From positions 1 to 41,218 of the forward strand of contig JADFZS010000042.1 of NCBI GenBank assembly GCA_015232405.1: a stretch of 41,218 bases of DNA, given 5' to 3'. A program made the position numbers and the translations under genes. The notes under the pieces were generated by a model. It had not been told where the DNA came from. It was given only the letters and a program-made list of their open reading frames with translations, and ran no database searches. Source of the stretch: Magnetococcales bacterium. GTDB lineage: Bacteria > Pseudomonadota > Magnetococcia > Magnetococcales > JADFYX01. Positions 8,701-19,600 of the stretch are shown piece after piece; the first letter of the stretch is position 1; the number at the start of each line of letters is the position of its first letter.

Positions 8701-11289
8701 TCAACTCTCCTTAACTTTTCCCAATGTGAAATAAAATTTCGCCCCTTTACCCACTTCAGACTCTGCCCAGATTTGTCCACCATGGCGTTCAACAACCCTT
8801 TGTGCTAAAGCAAGTCCAACACCGGAACCCTTATATTCCCCCGGTTTATGAAGTTGGTAGAAAGGTCTAAACAACAAATCCTTATGATCCATATCAAAAC
8901 CAGCACCATTGTCCCTCACCACGTAAACTGTCTCGCCATCCTTTGTATATGAAGTAAATTCAATAAGTGCTTGTGTGCTATTGGCTGTAAATTTCCAAGC
9001 ATTGGAAAATAGATTTTCCAGTAATAGCTTTAAAAAATTGGCATCACCATAAGCAGCAATAGCAGGGGTGATTTTGCTTGTAACTTCTCGATTATCAGAT
9101 TCATCAACAAGGGCTTGAACCACATCATTGGCAACTTGAGAAAGATCCACAGTTTTACGGGTTAATTTAGACTTCATTGATCTAGAGAGTGCAAGCAGAC
9201 CCTCTATCAACCTATGCATATCTTTGCCACCATCTTGCAAACTTTTTAAATAGTTTATTCCATCATCATCTAATTTATCGCCATACTCCTCCATTAAAAT
9301 ACTGCTAAAACCGTCCAGGGTTCGTAATGGGGCTCTCATGTCATGGGCAACTGTATAAAGAAACGACTCTAAAGCTTTATTGGCAGATTCAAGTTCTATA
9401 GTACGGTCACGAACTCGCTCCTCTAGTTCAATGTTGAGGTTACGAATTGACTCCTCCCCCTGTTTACGTGCAGTGATATCCCAAAAAATACCAAGAATAC
9501 CGATAATCTTACCATCATCATTTCGCACAGGGCTTTTGACCGTCTGAACAGTTAACTCTTTATTGTTATGGAGATAGCTCTCCTCTACATCTTTGATAAT
9601 TCCTTTTTCAACAATCTCCTTATCATCGTTACGATATTTTTCTGCCAGTGCATGGGGATGAAAATCAAAATCTGTTTTTCCACTAATCTCATCCGGTTTA
9701 ATACCAAGATCCGCTGCATAGTGCTGATTACAAGAGATGTATACAGATTTTGTATTTTTTAAAAAGATCTTTTGTGGCAGACTCTCCAAAAGTGTCCGAA
9801 GATGGTTTTCACTCTTCAAAAGAGCTGCCTCAGCATTTTTCTGTGTAGTTACATCATCGTATATTGCCACAACCTCACCGGAAGGAAGTTTGTAGACATA
9901 GTTTTCCACCCAGATAGCTATTCGATCATCATTATATTGGGATACTGGATGGCGTTCCGGTTTACCAGTTTTATACACTCTTTGAAACACCTCAAAAATC
10001 CCAAAACGTTTTACATCAGGAAAAGCGTCTGTAACTTTTCTTCCCAGCACATCCTCCTTTTTAGTTTTGCTAACCCGCTCACTTGCTGGGTTGAAATCTC
10101 TGAAAACAAAATCTTCTCCACCATCAACTGCTTCGTATACCGCCACAGCACTACCCATACCTGCAAATAACTTCTGGTAACGCGACTCTTTTTTCTCCAG
10201 ATCTTCAAGGTAGCTCTTTTTGCGCAACATAATAACAACAAGTAAAATAGTAAGCAGAAGCCCCACAACCAAAAATATCCAAGGAGATTTTGGATACCCG
10301 GTAATTTGCACATCCAAGGCTCTGTTTTTAGCAGCGGTAAAACTCCAATCTCTATTGGCTATCTGAAGTGTGCCTCGCCAAATAGAATCATTTTTTGCTA
10401 AATCTTGTTGTGCTTCAAATATTGGAGGCAAGCTGCCATCTGCCCTGCTTTTGTGAACATAAAGAAAACTTTCTGATTTATTAATAGACTTGTCTTCTAT
10501 AAGAAAATCAACACCACTGGGAATCATATGGGATTCAATTATTGACTCAATAAGATCAGCAACCCTGAAAACCCCAATGACAAACCCCCTTAGATGTTCC
10601 CGCCTTTGGGAAACAGTATCGGTGGGTGCTCCATGGCGATAGATGGGAAAATAGACCAAAACACCAAATTTTTTTTCTTTCTCTTGCACTAAAACCACTC
10701 TCTGGCTCGCAACCAACTTGCCAGTGTCGCGGGCCTTATTCAGAGCTATCAAACGGGCAGGTTCAGAAGCTATATCATACCCCATTGCAGCCTCATTACC
10801 GAAATAAGGCTCCAGATAGAAAACAGGAAAATATTCCAGCCGGGGTTTTGCCGGAACCATATCTCCTTTGGGTGATTTCTCTTTAATTTGAAAATTGGGA
10901 ACTCTAATCTGTGCATCATATTCAAAACGGGCACGCTCGGCAGCTTTTACCCGGGGTATCCACTCAAAAGCCTGGATACCATCGTGGCTGGAAAGAAAAG
11001 GGTGGACAAAAATTTGAAACTCTAAGTCAGTCACAGTTTTTGTTGCTGTAAATAGTGACCTTATATCCTCCACCATGGCAATATGGTGATTGATACCATT
11101 CTGCAATACCTCTAGACGACGTTGAGCAAGCCAATCAAATTCTCGTTTTGTCCAACTTTGTATATCGTTGTGAAGATACCAACTACCAGCAAAAGAGATC
11201 ACTGAGCCAAAAAAAGCAACTAGTAAAATCGGAGAAAACAGTTGATACCATTGAGTGATAGATCTACTTAAGATTTTATCATTATCCAT
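8701..11289 (-). CDS. CHASE-domain sensor histidine kinase with two PAS domains
   Basis: An 862-residue membrane kinase. TM1 (about 17-35), an extracytoplasmic CHASE domain (about 80-300; IQAFEWIPRVKAAERARFE is characteristic), TM2 (about 338-357), PAS1 (about 370-485), PAS2 (about 490-615; ISGKTDFDFHP), HisKA with His649 (YTVAHDMRAPLRTLDGF) and HATPase_c (NLFSNAWKFT, DNGAGFD, GSGVGLA). CHASE domains usually bind small extracellular ligands; which one is not readable. It lies 40 bases downstream of the REC-kinase and is coupled to the response regulator that follows, its most likely partner. Confidence 0.95.
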   Translation of the reverse strand: MDNDKILSRSITQWYQLFSPILLVAFFGSVISFAGSWYLHNDIQSWTKREFDWLAQRRLEVLQNGINHHIAMVEDIRSLFTATKTVTDLEFQIFVHPFLSSHDGIQAFEWIPRVKAAERARFEYDAQIRVPNFQIKEKSPKGDMVPAKPRLEYFPVFYLEPYFGNEAAMGYDIASEPARLIALNKARDTGKLVASQRVVLVQEKEKKFGVLVYFPIYRHGAPTDTVSQRREHLRGFVIGVFRVADLIESIIESHMIPSGVDFLIEDKSINKSESFLYVHKSRADGSLPPIFEAQQDLAKNDSIWRGTLQIANRDWSFTAAKNRALDVQITGYPKSPWIFLVVGLLLTILLVVIMLRKKSYLEDLEKKESRYQKLFAGMGSAVAVYEAVDGGEDFVFRDFNPASERVSKTKKEDVLGRKVTDAFPDVKRFGIFEVFQRVYKTGKPERHPVSQYNDDRIAIWVENYVYKLPSGEVVAIYDDVTTQKNAEAALLKSENHLRTLLESLPQKIFLKNTKSVYISCNQHYAADLGIKPDEISGKTDFDFHPHALAEKYRNDDKEIVEKGIIKDVEESYLHNNKELTVQTVKSPVRNDDGKIIGILGIFWDITARKQGEESIRNLNIELEERVRDRTIELESANKALESFLYTVAHDMRAPLRTLDGFSSILMEEYGDKLDDDGINYLKSLQDGGKDMHRLIEGLLALSRSMKSKLTRKTVDLSQVANDVVQALVDESDNREVTSKITPAIAAYGDANFLKLLLENLFSNAWKFTANSTQALIEFTSYTKDGETVYVVRDNGAGFDMDHKDLLFRPFYQLHKPGEYKGSGVGLALAQRVVERHGGQIWAESEVGKGAKFYFTLGKVKES

Positions 11290-11329
11290 TGTGATAATTC
11301 CTTAACAGCATATAAAAAAAGTGCTTTTA

Positions 11330-12577
11330 TCATGCTGGAAAAGTGATGATAAACTTCACTCCCTCCCCTAACCTACTTTGACATTGAATTTGACCTCCCA
11401 ATGTATGGTTTACCAGGTTATAGACAACGTTCATGCCTAAACCGATATTACCTTGACCTCGCTTTGTGGTAAAAAAGGGTTCAAACAACCTTTCAACCTT
11501 TTTTTCATCCATCCCTTTGCCATCATCCTCATAGGTCAACCGCAATGTACCGGAACTATTTGCAGCAGTAATCTCAATTTTTCCTTGCTCAATATCTTCA
11601 AATCCATGTTTGATAGAGTTGGACAGTAGATTGACAATCACCTCAGAAATAGCACCAGGAAAACTATTTATCACCAGGTTATCAGGACAGTTGATTGACA
11701 CAGTATGTTTGGTATTTCTAATTCTGGGATTATAGATAAAAAGAATCTCTTCTAACTGCTCTTTAAAATTAAATTTGCGATTATCACCTGAACATTGATC
11801 AACAGCGATATTTTTAAAGCTACGTACCAGATCTGCTACCTTTTTAAGGCTGCCATTGATCATCTCCAAAGATTCATCTGCCAGTTTGATATATTCTGTT
11901 GTGGCGTGCACATCATCCTGTTTGCTGTTTAGATTATCCCTTAGATTTTTAGTAGCATTAACGAGGTGACTAGTGGCGGTAATGCCTATGCCAAGGGGAG
12001 TGTTTATTTCGTGGGCAACTCCTGTTACCAGACATCCCAAAGCAGCCATTTTTTGTGACTCTACCAGCTGTTTTTGTGTTTTTTGTAGAGCAGCCAACGA
12101 CTCCTGCAGCTCCATTGTTCTCTCTACAACACGCTGTTCAAGTGTAGCATTCAACTGAATAACAGCCTGTTCAGCCTCCCGTCTTTTGCGTCGAACCTCT
12201 ACCTCTCTAAGCTCTCTATCTATAGCAGGTGTTAGACGGGCCAACTTATCCTTTCTTATAAAATCGTGAGCACCAGAAAGCAGCAGAGATACCGCCTCTT
12301 CATCAACAATAGCTCCAGAAACAACTACAAATGGGGCATCACCCATATTCTCCTGCCATAAATGTAAAGCATCTTCCACAAGGAAATTTGGCATATGATA
12401 ATCGGATATCGCTATTTCCCATGTTTTATCTTCAAGGGCAGCTGTCAACTCTTCAGAAGAGTCAATCCTGAGAAAATCAGGTTCAAATCCTCCTCGTTTA
12501 AGTGCTCTTACCAGTAACTGTACATCCCTTTTAGAATCATCGATTATAATTACATGAAGGGGTCTGTTGTTTTCCAT
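11330..12577 (-). CDS. Receiver-histidine kinase
   Basis: A 415-residue cytoplasmic protein. N-terminal receiver (about 7-120; VIIIDDSKRDVQ, Asp59 in AISDYHMPNF, Lys109 in FIRKDKL), a coiled coil (about 125-178), HisKA with His189 (VTGVAHEINTPLGIG) and HATPase_c (NLLSNSIKHGF, DDGKGMD, IGLGMNVVYNLV). The DHp differs from the phytochrome-like modules of its neighbours and resembles the AHEINNPL type. It has no sensory domain, so input must come by phosphotransfer or protein contact. It is the third gene of the five-gene minus-strand operon, 59 bases after the GAF kinase and 40 before the CHASE kinase. Confidence 0.93.
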   Translation of the reverse strand: MENNRPLHVIIIDDSKRDVQLLVRALKRGGFEPDFLRIDSSEELTAALEDKTWEIAISDYHMPNFLVEDALHLWQENMGDAPFVVVSGAIVDEEAVSLLLSGAHDFIRKDKLARLTPAIDRELREVEVRRKRREAEQAVIQLNATLEQRVVERTMELQESLAALQKTQKQLVESQKMAALGCLVTGVAHEINTPLGIGITATSHLVNATKNLRDNLNSKQDDVHATTEYIKLADESLEMINGSLKKVADLVRSFKNIAVDQCSGDNRKFNFKEQLEEILFIYNPRIRNTKHTVSINCPDNLVINSFPGAISEVIVNLLSNSIKHGFEDIEQGKIEITAANSSGTLRLTYEDDGKGMDEKKVERLFEPFFTTKRGQGNIGLGMNVVYNLVNHTLGGQIQCQSRLGEGVKFIITFPA

Positions 12578-12636
12578 TTATTCACCTTGGTAAAACCTTA
12601 CATTGAGTAACAAACCTTTTTATCCCATGATTTATT

Positions 12637-15156
12637 CTACACTTTTTTATTCATGGTAAAAAAGAATGTCGCCCCTTTATCTACCTCTGCCTCAGTCCAG
12701 ATACGACCTCCATGTCGGTGAACTATCCTCTGTACGGTTGCCAAACCTATGCCTGTTCCTTCAAACTCCTCTGCAGTATGTAGACGCTGGAAAGGTAGAA
12801 ATAGTTTATCAGCATACTTCATATCAAATCCGGCTCCACTGTCTTTGACAAAATATATCTCTTCATTATCCAAATTTTGCTTAGCAAAAATAATTTTTGC
12901 AGAAGTTCTGTTACCAGTATATTTCCAGGCATTGCCAATTAGGTTATCCATTACAGTTTTACAGAGTGCTGGGTCTGCTTCAACATAAATATCTGGCATT
13001 ATTTCTACATCAATCTCTCTATCGGGGTCCATCTGTTTATGCACATTAACAATTTTTTCTGCCATATTAGATAGATCAATAGTTTCAAGAGACATCTCCC
13101 CCCTGGTCAATCTTGATAGTACCAACAAACCATCAATAAGATCATTCATCTCCTTTGTGCCATCGCGAACATTTTGCAGATACTCCAACTCTTCTTCACT
13201 TAATTTTTGAACACAGTCCTCCATTAAAATTTCACTAAAGCCGTCAATTGCCCGTAAAGGTGCTCTTAAATCGTGGGAAACCGTATAGGAGAAGCTTTCC
13301 ATCTCCTTGTTGGCGGCTACAAGATCAGCTGTGCGCGCTGCTACCCGTTTTTCCAACTCTGCATTTAATAGGTTTATCTCTTCTTCAGCCCTTTTTCTTA
13401 TTATGATGTAGGCTAGAGTATCGGCAACTCCTTGTAAAAACTCCTCCTGTTCCTGATCACGTGACTGTCCCTCCACAAGGTATAGGTTTAATACACCAAG
13501 AGACTCCTGTGAATGTATGATAGGCACACAATAGTGTCCGTGTTCCTTAATACCTTCGTAGTGGATATCGTGTCTTTCGTCTAAACTGTTGGCAAAAACT
13601 ATCTGTCCATTTTGAGCTGCCCGACCACACAAACAAAAACCCATATCAATGGTGCTACATTTACTAATCAGTGGTGTTGCAACCCCTTCATAGGCTGCCA
13701 GACTCAGAGTTTTTCCTCCAGGATCGGTCAAAAAAATGGTTCCTTTATGCATAACACTAAGCCACTCTAGAGATAGTACTATCCCTAAAGCCGTCTTTAG
13801 CTGTTCCTCCAATGAAATTGGCAAAAAAGATGTCTGTAAAATACCGCTAATAACATTACGTGACTGTAGTGTACGTTTGGTATGATGTTCGGCTTTCTGT
13901 CTCTCAACAATCTCAAGTTTTAGTTCTTCATTTTTACGATTAAGATCTTTGGTACGCTCATCAACCAACTTTGTTAAGTTGTGACGATGGGCTTCCAGCT
14001 CTGTATTGGCATCCAACAACTCTTTAGCCCGTTTTCGCTCCTCCTCTCTTCTGCGTAACACCTCTTCACCCAGAGAAAAAAACTGTTCCTGCACAAGACG
14101 CAACTGGTCACCTTTTTGTTGGCTAGGTGGCTCAAAACCCAAATTTTTTCTTGAAAAAGCAAGCATTTGATCACTAAAACGTCGTAATTGATAGGTAATC
14201 CAAATTAATATCAATGAAACAAGAAATATCAAAATCAAAGCTGTAGCTATGTGTAGGGGCCGTTCAGAAGCCAACATCCTTGCGGTAATTTCATCCACCT
14301 CCTGCCAAGGGGTTAAGACGGCAAACTCAATTTCTGTATCAGCAGAAAAACCAAAATCAAGAAATTTATCTGTGACAATGAGAAACCTCTTCTCCAGCTC
14401 ATCTAAATGAGCACCTCCTGGGATCAACTCCGGGCGGCTACTAGCAATAATTTTGGAAGATTCACTGTCCAAAAATGCTACAATACTTTTGCCTGCTGCT
14501 TTTCGTTGAAAAGAAAAAAGAAACTGCTCATCAAGTGGGGTAAGAAACACAAGAAAAGCCCTTGGCATCTGGTCACTATCGCGAAGGATTCCTGGTACAA
14601 CAAGGTTGGGCAAACCATCAAAAAAGGCTAAATATATCTCACCATCAGGTGAAACATAATCTGGTAATTCTGTCATAATCTCCTTTTTTATTGGCTGGGG
14701 ACCATTTTGATAAACCTCACGTATCCGCATATCAGGGTCTAGCAAAAGAATGTGCATTGCATTAGCCAAACCACGAAGCAAAAATTTTCTAGGTAGCCAT
14801 GGGGGCCGTTTTTCATGAGTAATTACCTCAACATTTTCTTGATCTACCCAGTTTTGCGCCTCCATTTTTTTTAAATGTTGTTTAAATCCCTCTAGATGAA
14901 TCATCAATTTTGAAGCGTGATTCATTGCTCGTGTGAAATCATCAAGACGCGAACGATCCTCCATCCCCTCCTGGGTCAACATTGCGTGTTGGTGCTTTTG
15001 TAGAAGATCCCAAATACTATCAGATTGAATTCGATCTAGAATCAACCAAGCCAGAGAAAATACGACTAGCATTAACAGCAACATTTTTGATGTTAATGCT
15101 AACCCCTTCCACCAATATTTAAACCAACCTTGATCAGGTTTTTTCTTCGAGTTCAA
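12637..15156 (-). CDS. Membrane sensor histidine kinase with extracytoplasmic domain and GAF
   Basis: About 839 residues from a proposed TTG start at 15156; an in-frame ATG at 15195 exists but would overlap the upstream gene by 43 bases. The TTG is preceded by GGGGAG and forms a TTGA overlap with the stop of the PstS-like gene. Layout: TM1 (about 24-44), an extracytoplasmic region (about 45-285), TM2 (about 298-320), a coiled coil, GAF (about 430-585, with GFCLCGRAA and EHGHYCVPI), HisKA with His628 (YTVSHDLRAPLRAIDGF) and HATPase_c (NLIGNAWKYT, DSGAGFD, GTGIGLA). Being coupled to a periplasmic binding protein, its extracytoplasmic domain may read that protein's ligand state (inference). Its GAF domain resembles that of the divergent kinase at 16624. 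Confidence 0.93.
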   Translation of the reverse strand: MNSKKKPDQGWFKYWWKGLALTSKMLLLMLVVFSLAWLILDRIQSDSIWDLLQKHQHAMLTQEGMEDRSRLDDFTRAMNHASKLMIHLEGFKQHLKKMEAQNWVDQENVEVITHEKRPPWLPRKFLLRGLANAMHILLLDPDMRIREVYQNGPQPIKKEIMTELPDYVSPDGEIYLAFFDGLPNLVVPGILRDSDQMPRAFLVFLTPLDEQFLFSFQRKAAGKSIVAFLDSESSKIIASSRPELIPGGAHLDELEKRFLIVTDKFLDFGFSADTEIEFAVLTPWQEVDEITARMLASERPLHIATALILIFLVSLILIWITYQLRRFSDQMLAFSRKNLGFEPPSQQKGDQLRLVQEQFFSLGEEVLRRREEERKRAKELLDANTELEAHRHNLTKLVDERTKDLNRKNEELKLEIVERQKAEHHTKRTLQSRNVISGILQTSFLPISLEEQLKTALGIVLSLEWLSVMHKGTIFLTDPGGKTLSLAAYEGVATPLISKCSTIDMGFCLCGRAAQNGQIVFANSLDERHDIHYEGIKEHGHYCVPIIHSQESLGVLNLYLVEGQSRDQEQEEFLQGVADTLAYIIIRKRAEEEINLLNAELEKRVAARTADLVAANKEMESFSYTVSHDLRAPLRAIDGFSEILMEDCVQKLSEEELEYLQNVRDGTKEMNDLIDGLLVLSRLTRGEMSLETIDLSNMAEKIVNVHKQMDPDREIDVEIMPDIYVEADPALCKTVMDNLIGNAWKYTGNRTSAKIIFAKQNLDNEEIYFVKDSGAGFDMKYADKLFLPFQRLHTAEEFEGTGIGLATVQRIVHRHGGRIWTEAEVDKGATFFFTMNKKV

Positions 15157-15175
15157 TTGATCTCCCCAATGAGTT
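15143..15175 (-). promoter_or_regulatory. TTGA stop-start overlap with Shine-Dalgarno
   Basis: On the minus strand the binding-protein gene ends ...GGGGAGATCAATTGA. GGGGAG lies five bases before a TTG that shares two bases with the TGA stop. This arrangement decides the kinase start (15156) and implies translational re-initiation. Confidence 0.6.
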
Positions 15176-16175
15176 CCAGCTCCCTGAATTTCCAACCAGC
15201 TTTACGCAAACGCCAAGATGGGGCCATTAGATATGGATTATCATCCAAATCCTGGTCACCTATTAATTTTATTAGATATTTAACCAGTTTTTCGGCCTCT
15301 GTGTTACGAACCCCAGGCTGTTCCCAGGTTGTAAGGTTGAAAACACGGTAGAAAGGATACTTTCCTTCGATAAGCGCCCTTAAATCATAGGGGCTTACTC
15401 CATCAACTTTGAGGGCTTTGGTGGGAGCAATTTTGTAAAAACGGTCTATGTTCCACACCGCTTCATAACCCACTGCACCAGGATATCCTGAAATACCTGT
15501 TAAAATCTGGTCTGGTGGAGTACCAACCTCGCTCAGCTGTGCACCAAAATGGTCTTCGTTATCCAAAATCAACCGCCAATGTCCAGGGCGTAGCTTACAG
15601 TGGAGACGGGCAATTGGTCTGATATGTATATCTGGCCCCGGCTTGCCAGATGGTGTGGTTAGCTCAGACCATTTAAGAATCTTACCCTGAAAAATCTGGC
15701 GTACCTGATCGACAGTTACATTTTCAATTGGGTTATCCTTATGGACCACTATGGCCAACGCACCCATACCAATAGTGTTAAACTTCAACCCCGGCCAACG
15801 ATCATAGGCCGCTGGCTGACAGCAAAGCCCCCCGATATCAGCCTTTTTACGACTTAGTGTGCCCTCTGTTATTCCACAAGTACCATCTTTTGTGGCAATT
15901 TGTATTTTGTTTTTTTTGGCATATTGCTCAATATGGGATTCAAAGATATAGAACTGTCTTTGGTCTAAAGTAACAGCAACATCAGCACCTTTGGCCCATT
16001 TGCCGTATTTTATTGGGGTTTTTATCCAGCGTTCCGGTTTTCGAGCTACTTTATCAGGGTCAGAAAAAGCTGGTCCTTTTAGTTCATCAGTTAAAGCGCT
16101 TGCTTTCACCCCATCGACACTAAAAAACAGGGGTAAAATCAAGAGGACCAGTACCACTTGGAAATAGATCTTCAT
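15153..16175 (-). CDS. PstS-like periplasmic phosphate/solute-binding protein
   Basis: A 340-residue exported protein with a signal peptide (about 1-26, VVLVLLILPLFFSVDGVKAS). It has the PBP-like fold signature of the PstS family: ADVAVTLDQRQFYIF, a CGITEGTLSRKKADIGG segment, LAIVVHKDNPIENVTVDQVRQIFQGKILKWSEL and a C-terminal GAVGYEAVWNI segment. TAGGAGA is eight bases before ATG 16175. No permease or ATPase genes (pstCAB) or phoU accompany it; it instead heads an operon of three kinases and a response regulator. It therefore probably works as a sensory binding protein. Ligand is uncertain: phosphate or another oxyanion are both possible. Confidence 0.88.
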   Translation of the reverse strand: MKIYFQVVLVLLILPLFFSVDGVKASALTDELKGPAFSDPDKVARKPERWIKTPIKYGKWAKGADVAVTLDQRQFYIFESHIEQYAKKNKIQIATKDGTCGITEGTLSRKKADIGGLCCQPAAYDRWPGLKFNTIGMGALAIVVHKDNPIENVTVDQVRQIFQGKILKWSELTTPSGKPGPDIHIRPIARLHCKLRPGHWRLILDNEDHFGAQLSEVGTPPDQILTGISGYPGAVGYEAVWNIDRFYKIAPTKALKVDGVSPYDLRALIEGKYPFYRVFNLTTWEQPGVRNTEAEKLVKYLIKLIGDQDLDDNPYLMAPSWRLRKAGWKFRELELIGEIN

Positions 16176-16623
16176 TTTACAATCTCCTATCAGACAGCTA
16201 ACAAACCTAATTTTAGAATATTTTGTTATTTCTGATAAATAAAAGACTCCCCTCTTTCACAACTAAACAATCCAACACTTATATATTTGCTACCAACCAA
16301 AACCAGACCAATATCAAATAGACTAAAACCAACAAGATGAAACAATTGTATCAACATCTGGCTTTCCTCCAACTTAGCAATCGGCTGCTTTTTTCACACT
16401 CCACTAATTGGTTAAATATAACACATTTTCCAAATTATGTCGGTTTTATCATTACATGGTTTGATATACTGGGTACAAAGAGTCAAAAAACTACCTATAA
16501 TGGAGAACATGTGTTACCTTTATTTTAGGTTTTTATTTTTATATTCCACTATTTGCGGATATTTTTTATACTAAAAATTATAACTACTAAAGAGGTATAT
16601 ATTTGTGATATGTAGGAAAAAAA
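16176..16623. other. Divergent regulatory region between two kinase transcription units
   Basis: This 448-base AT-rich gap separates the minus-strand sensory operon from the plus-strand hybrid kinase and must hold both promoters. I see no gene in it: the one open frame (16337-16528) lacks a ribosome site and protein-like composition. No Pho-box-like direct repeat was recognised. Confidence 0.6.
16462..16470 (+). promoter_or_regulatory. Possible extended -10 promoter element
   Basis: TGATATACT matches the extended -10 pattern TGnTATAAT with one mismatch, without a clear -35 box. It would start a transcript about 145 bases before the hybrid kinase at 16624. Weak evidence. Confidence 0.25.
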
Positions 16624-19600
16624 GTGATCATTAACTCAATTCCTTTAATGACCTTCATAGATATCGTGATTTTCTGCGGGACTATGGTAGTTGGTTGGCA
16701 ATTTTTAAAGAATATGGAGACACTTAGAGATTTAAAAGTGTTGCGTCCTATTTTCTTGATGTTGCTGGGACTTTTTTTTATTGCCATTTTCTACCTTGTT
16801 GATCTTGTGACCATGTTTATTCTCCCCCTGTTTATGACCATGACAGAGGCGATGGCTATAATGTGGGAGCTACACCTGAATTGGAAATGGCTTATTTCCC
16901 TCTTTGGTGTCGGTTTTATTCTTTCAGGACTGTTCAAACTAATTAAAACCCTTTTTCCCCATATCATTGCTATACAAAGTAGACTCAAAGGTAACCTGGA
17001 TAAGTTGGAAATTGAAGTTGAAAGAAAAAACCTGGAGTTTGGGTTGATTTTGGATACCGCTGGCGAGGGTATATATGGTTTAGATCTTAATGGTAAAACA
17101 ACATTTATCAACCCTGCTGGAGCAAAAATGACCGGTTGGGAGATGGATGAACTAATAGGCAAACACCAACACAGCATCATCCACCATAGCAGACCAGATG
17201 GCTCACCCTACCCAGATGAAGAGTGTCCGGCTTTAGCTACCTTTAAATATGGCAAGATACACCATGTAGAAGATGATGTTTTTTGGCGTAAAGATGGCAG
17301 CAGCTTTGAGGTGGAATATACCAGTAGCCCCATGGTGAAGGATGGTCAGATAATCGGCTCAGTTGTGGTATTCAGGGATATAAGTAACCGTAAAAAGGCT
17401 CAAGACACCATCGTTGAATCAGCAAGAAAATATCGACAGTTAATGGATTCTGCCAATGATGCCATTTTGGTAGCAGACGCCAAAACAGGTGTTGTTTTAG
17501 AGAGCAATAGAATGGCAGCAGTGCTCCTTGGTAGATCAGCAGCAGAAATTTCTGGGATGCAACAGAGTGACCTCCACTCTCATAATAGCTATGAGGAATA
17601 TAAAGAGCTGATTTGTGTAAATGTTGAAAACCCATATAGCACTCAAAAAGAGCTATCTATAGTCAGAAAAAACGGCGATATCATCCCCGTTGAGATTCGT
17701 GGTTCTTTGATTGAAATTGACGGAAAACAGGTTATACAGAGTATTCTACGAGATATTTCTGAGAGAAAACACAATGAAGAGCTTCAGCTACGTGAGCATA
17801 AAAAAAAGGTAGCAATCAACAACCTTTTCCAATCATCTCTTGAACAACACACCTTCAAAGAGACACTTGAGATAGCTCTAGCACAAATTCTCTTTGGCTC
17901 CTGGATAGTCACCAAAGAGAAAGGGTCAATTTTTATTTATGACGAAAAAAACAGTGAATTAACAATGGCTGCCCAGATTGGGATGGATGAACAGGTACAA
18001 TTAGCCTGCGCAAGAATAGCAATGGGATACTGTTTGTGCGGTCAAGCAGCCCAAAGTAAAAAAATTATCTATGCAAGTAATATTGATGAACGCCATGAGA
18101 TAAAATATTCAGGTATGAAGCCCCATGGACATTACTGTATACCAATCTTGTCCCATGAAAAACTTATCGGTGTCATCAACCTCTATCTGGCAGAAGAGCA
18201 CCAAAGAGATCCTGAAGAAGAGGAGTTTCTCATGGTTATGGCAAACTCTCTGGCGGGAGTTATTGAAAAACACCAGACAGATCATAAGCTGGAACTGGCA
18301 AAACAGACTGCCGAAGATGCCAACCAAGCCAAAAGTGACTTTCTGGCTAACATGAGCCATGAGATAAGAACACCGATGAATGCTGTTGTAGGTATGACCC
18401 ATCTTATCTCTCAGACCGATCTATCTGAAAAACAACAGGATTATGTAGAAAAAATCAAAGGTGCATCACAATCGCTCCTTGGAATCATTAACGATATTCT
18501 GGATTTTTCCAAAATTGAGGCCCGCAAGCTCGACCTTGAGTTTGCCGAGTTTCATTTAAGTGATGTGATTAACAGTGTAATGGCGGTGGTTGATAAAAAA
18601 GCTACCAACAAAATGTTGAAAATCATCCCGTCTATTCCTGCCAACGTGCCAACAGCCCTTATTGGAGACTCGCTACGACTCGGACAAATTTTAAGCAACC
18701 TACTAACAAATGCTGTTAAATTTACAGAGTCTGGCAAAATTATATTAGCCGTTGAAGTGTTGCATAATGCGCCAAATCTGGTTCGTTTTGCCTTTAGCAT
18801 CCAAGATAGCGGCATTGGCATGACCAATGAGCAACAGAAAAGTCTCTTCCAACCGTTCCATCAGGCCGATACTTCCACAACCAGAGAGTATGGCGGAACT
18901 GGACTGGGGTTGGCTATCTGTAAAGAATTAGTTGGTATGATGGGGGGAAGTATCCAGGTAAAAAGTGCTCCTAATGAGGGTACAACTGTCAACTTTAGCG
19001 TTGCTTTTGGTCGTCAACCAACTACAACAAAGAGTAATTTGATAACTCCAGATGATCTGCACAAAATGCGGGTGTTAGTGGTAAATGACCACGCCCCATC
19101 TCGCTCTCTACTCATGACTTATCTGCGTTCTTTCAAGTTTTTAGTTGATGAAGCTTCAACCGGAGAGGCTGCTTTAGATAAAATTCTTGCTGCAAGCACA
19201 AGCAGTGAAGAGAGCTATAAATTAATTTTGATGGATTGGCGAATGCCGGGTATGGATGGCATACAAACATCAATAAAAATCAGAAAAAGCCCAGATATAT
19301 CACCATCACCATATATAATTTTGGTAACCGCTTTTGGCAGAGAAGAGATAGCCATGCAATCGGAAGAGGCAGGACTAAACGGCTATCTGTTTTATCCATT
19401 GGGTCGCTCCATGCTATTTGACACAATTATGGAGGTGTTAAACAAAGATGTTAGACCTTATCGCCCATTACAGAATGATCAAGGTGGAAGAAAAGAGGAT
19501 CTAAAATTGATTCATGGTGCTAAAGTTTTGCTGGTTGAGGATAATGAAACCAACCAACAGGTTGCCAGTGAAATTTTTGAAAAAGCTGGTCTTATTGTGG

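Noticed and set aside
12481-12500. GGTTCAAATCC, like a tRNA T-arm
   Set aside because: It lies inside the receiver-coding part of the kinase at 11330-12577 and no cloverleaf surrounds it.
15153-16175. A phosphate uptake (pst) operon
   Set aside because: Only the binding-protein-like gene is present; pstC, pstA, pstB and phoU are absent.
16337-16528. 63-codon frame in the divergent promoter region
   Set aside because: No ribosome site, odd composition and location in a region that must contain promoters.
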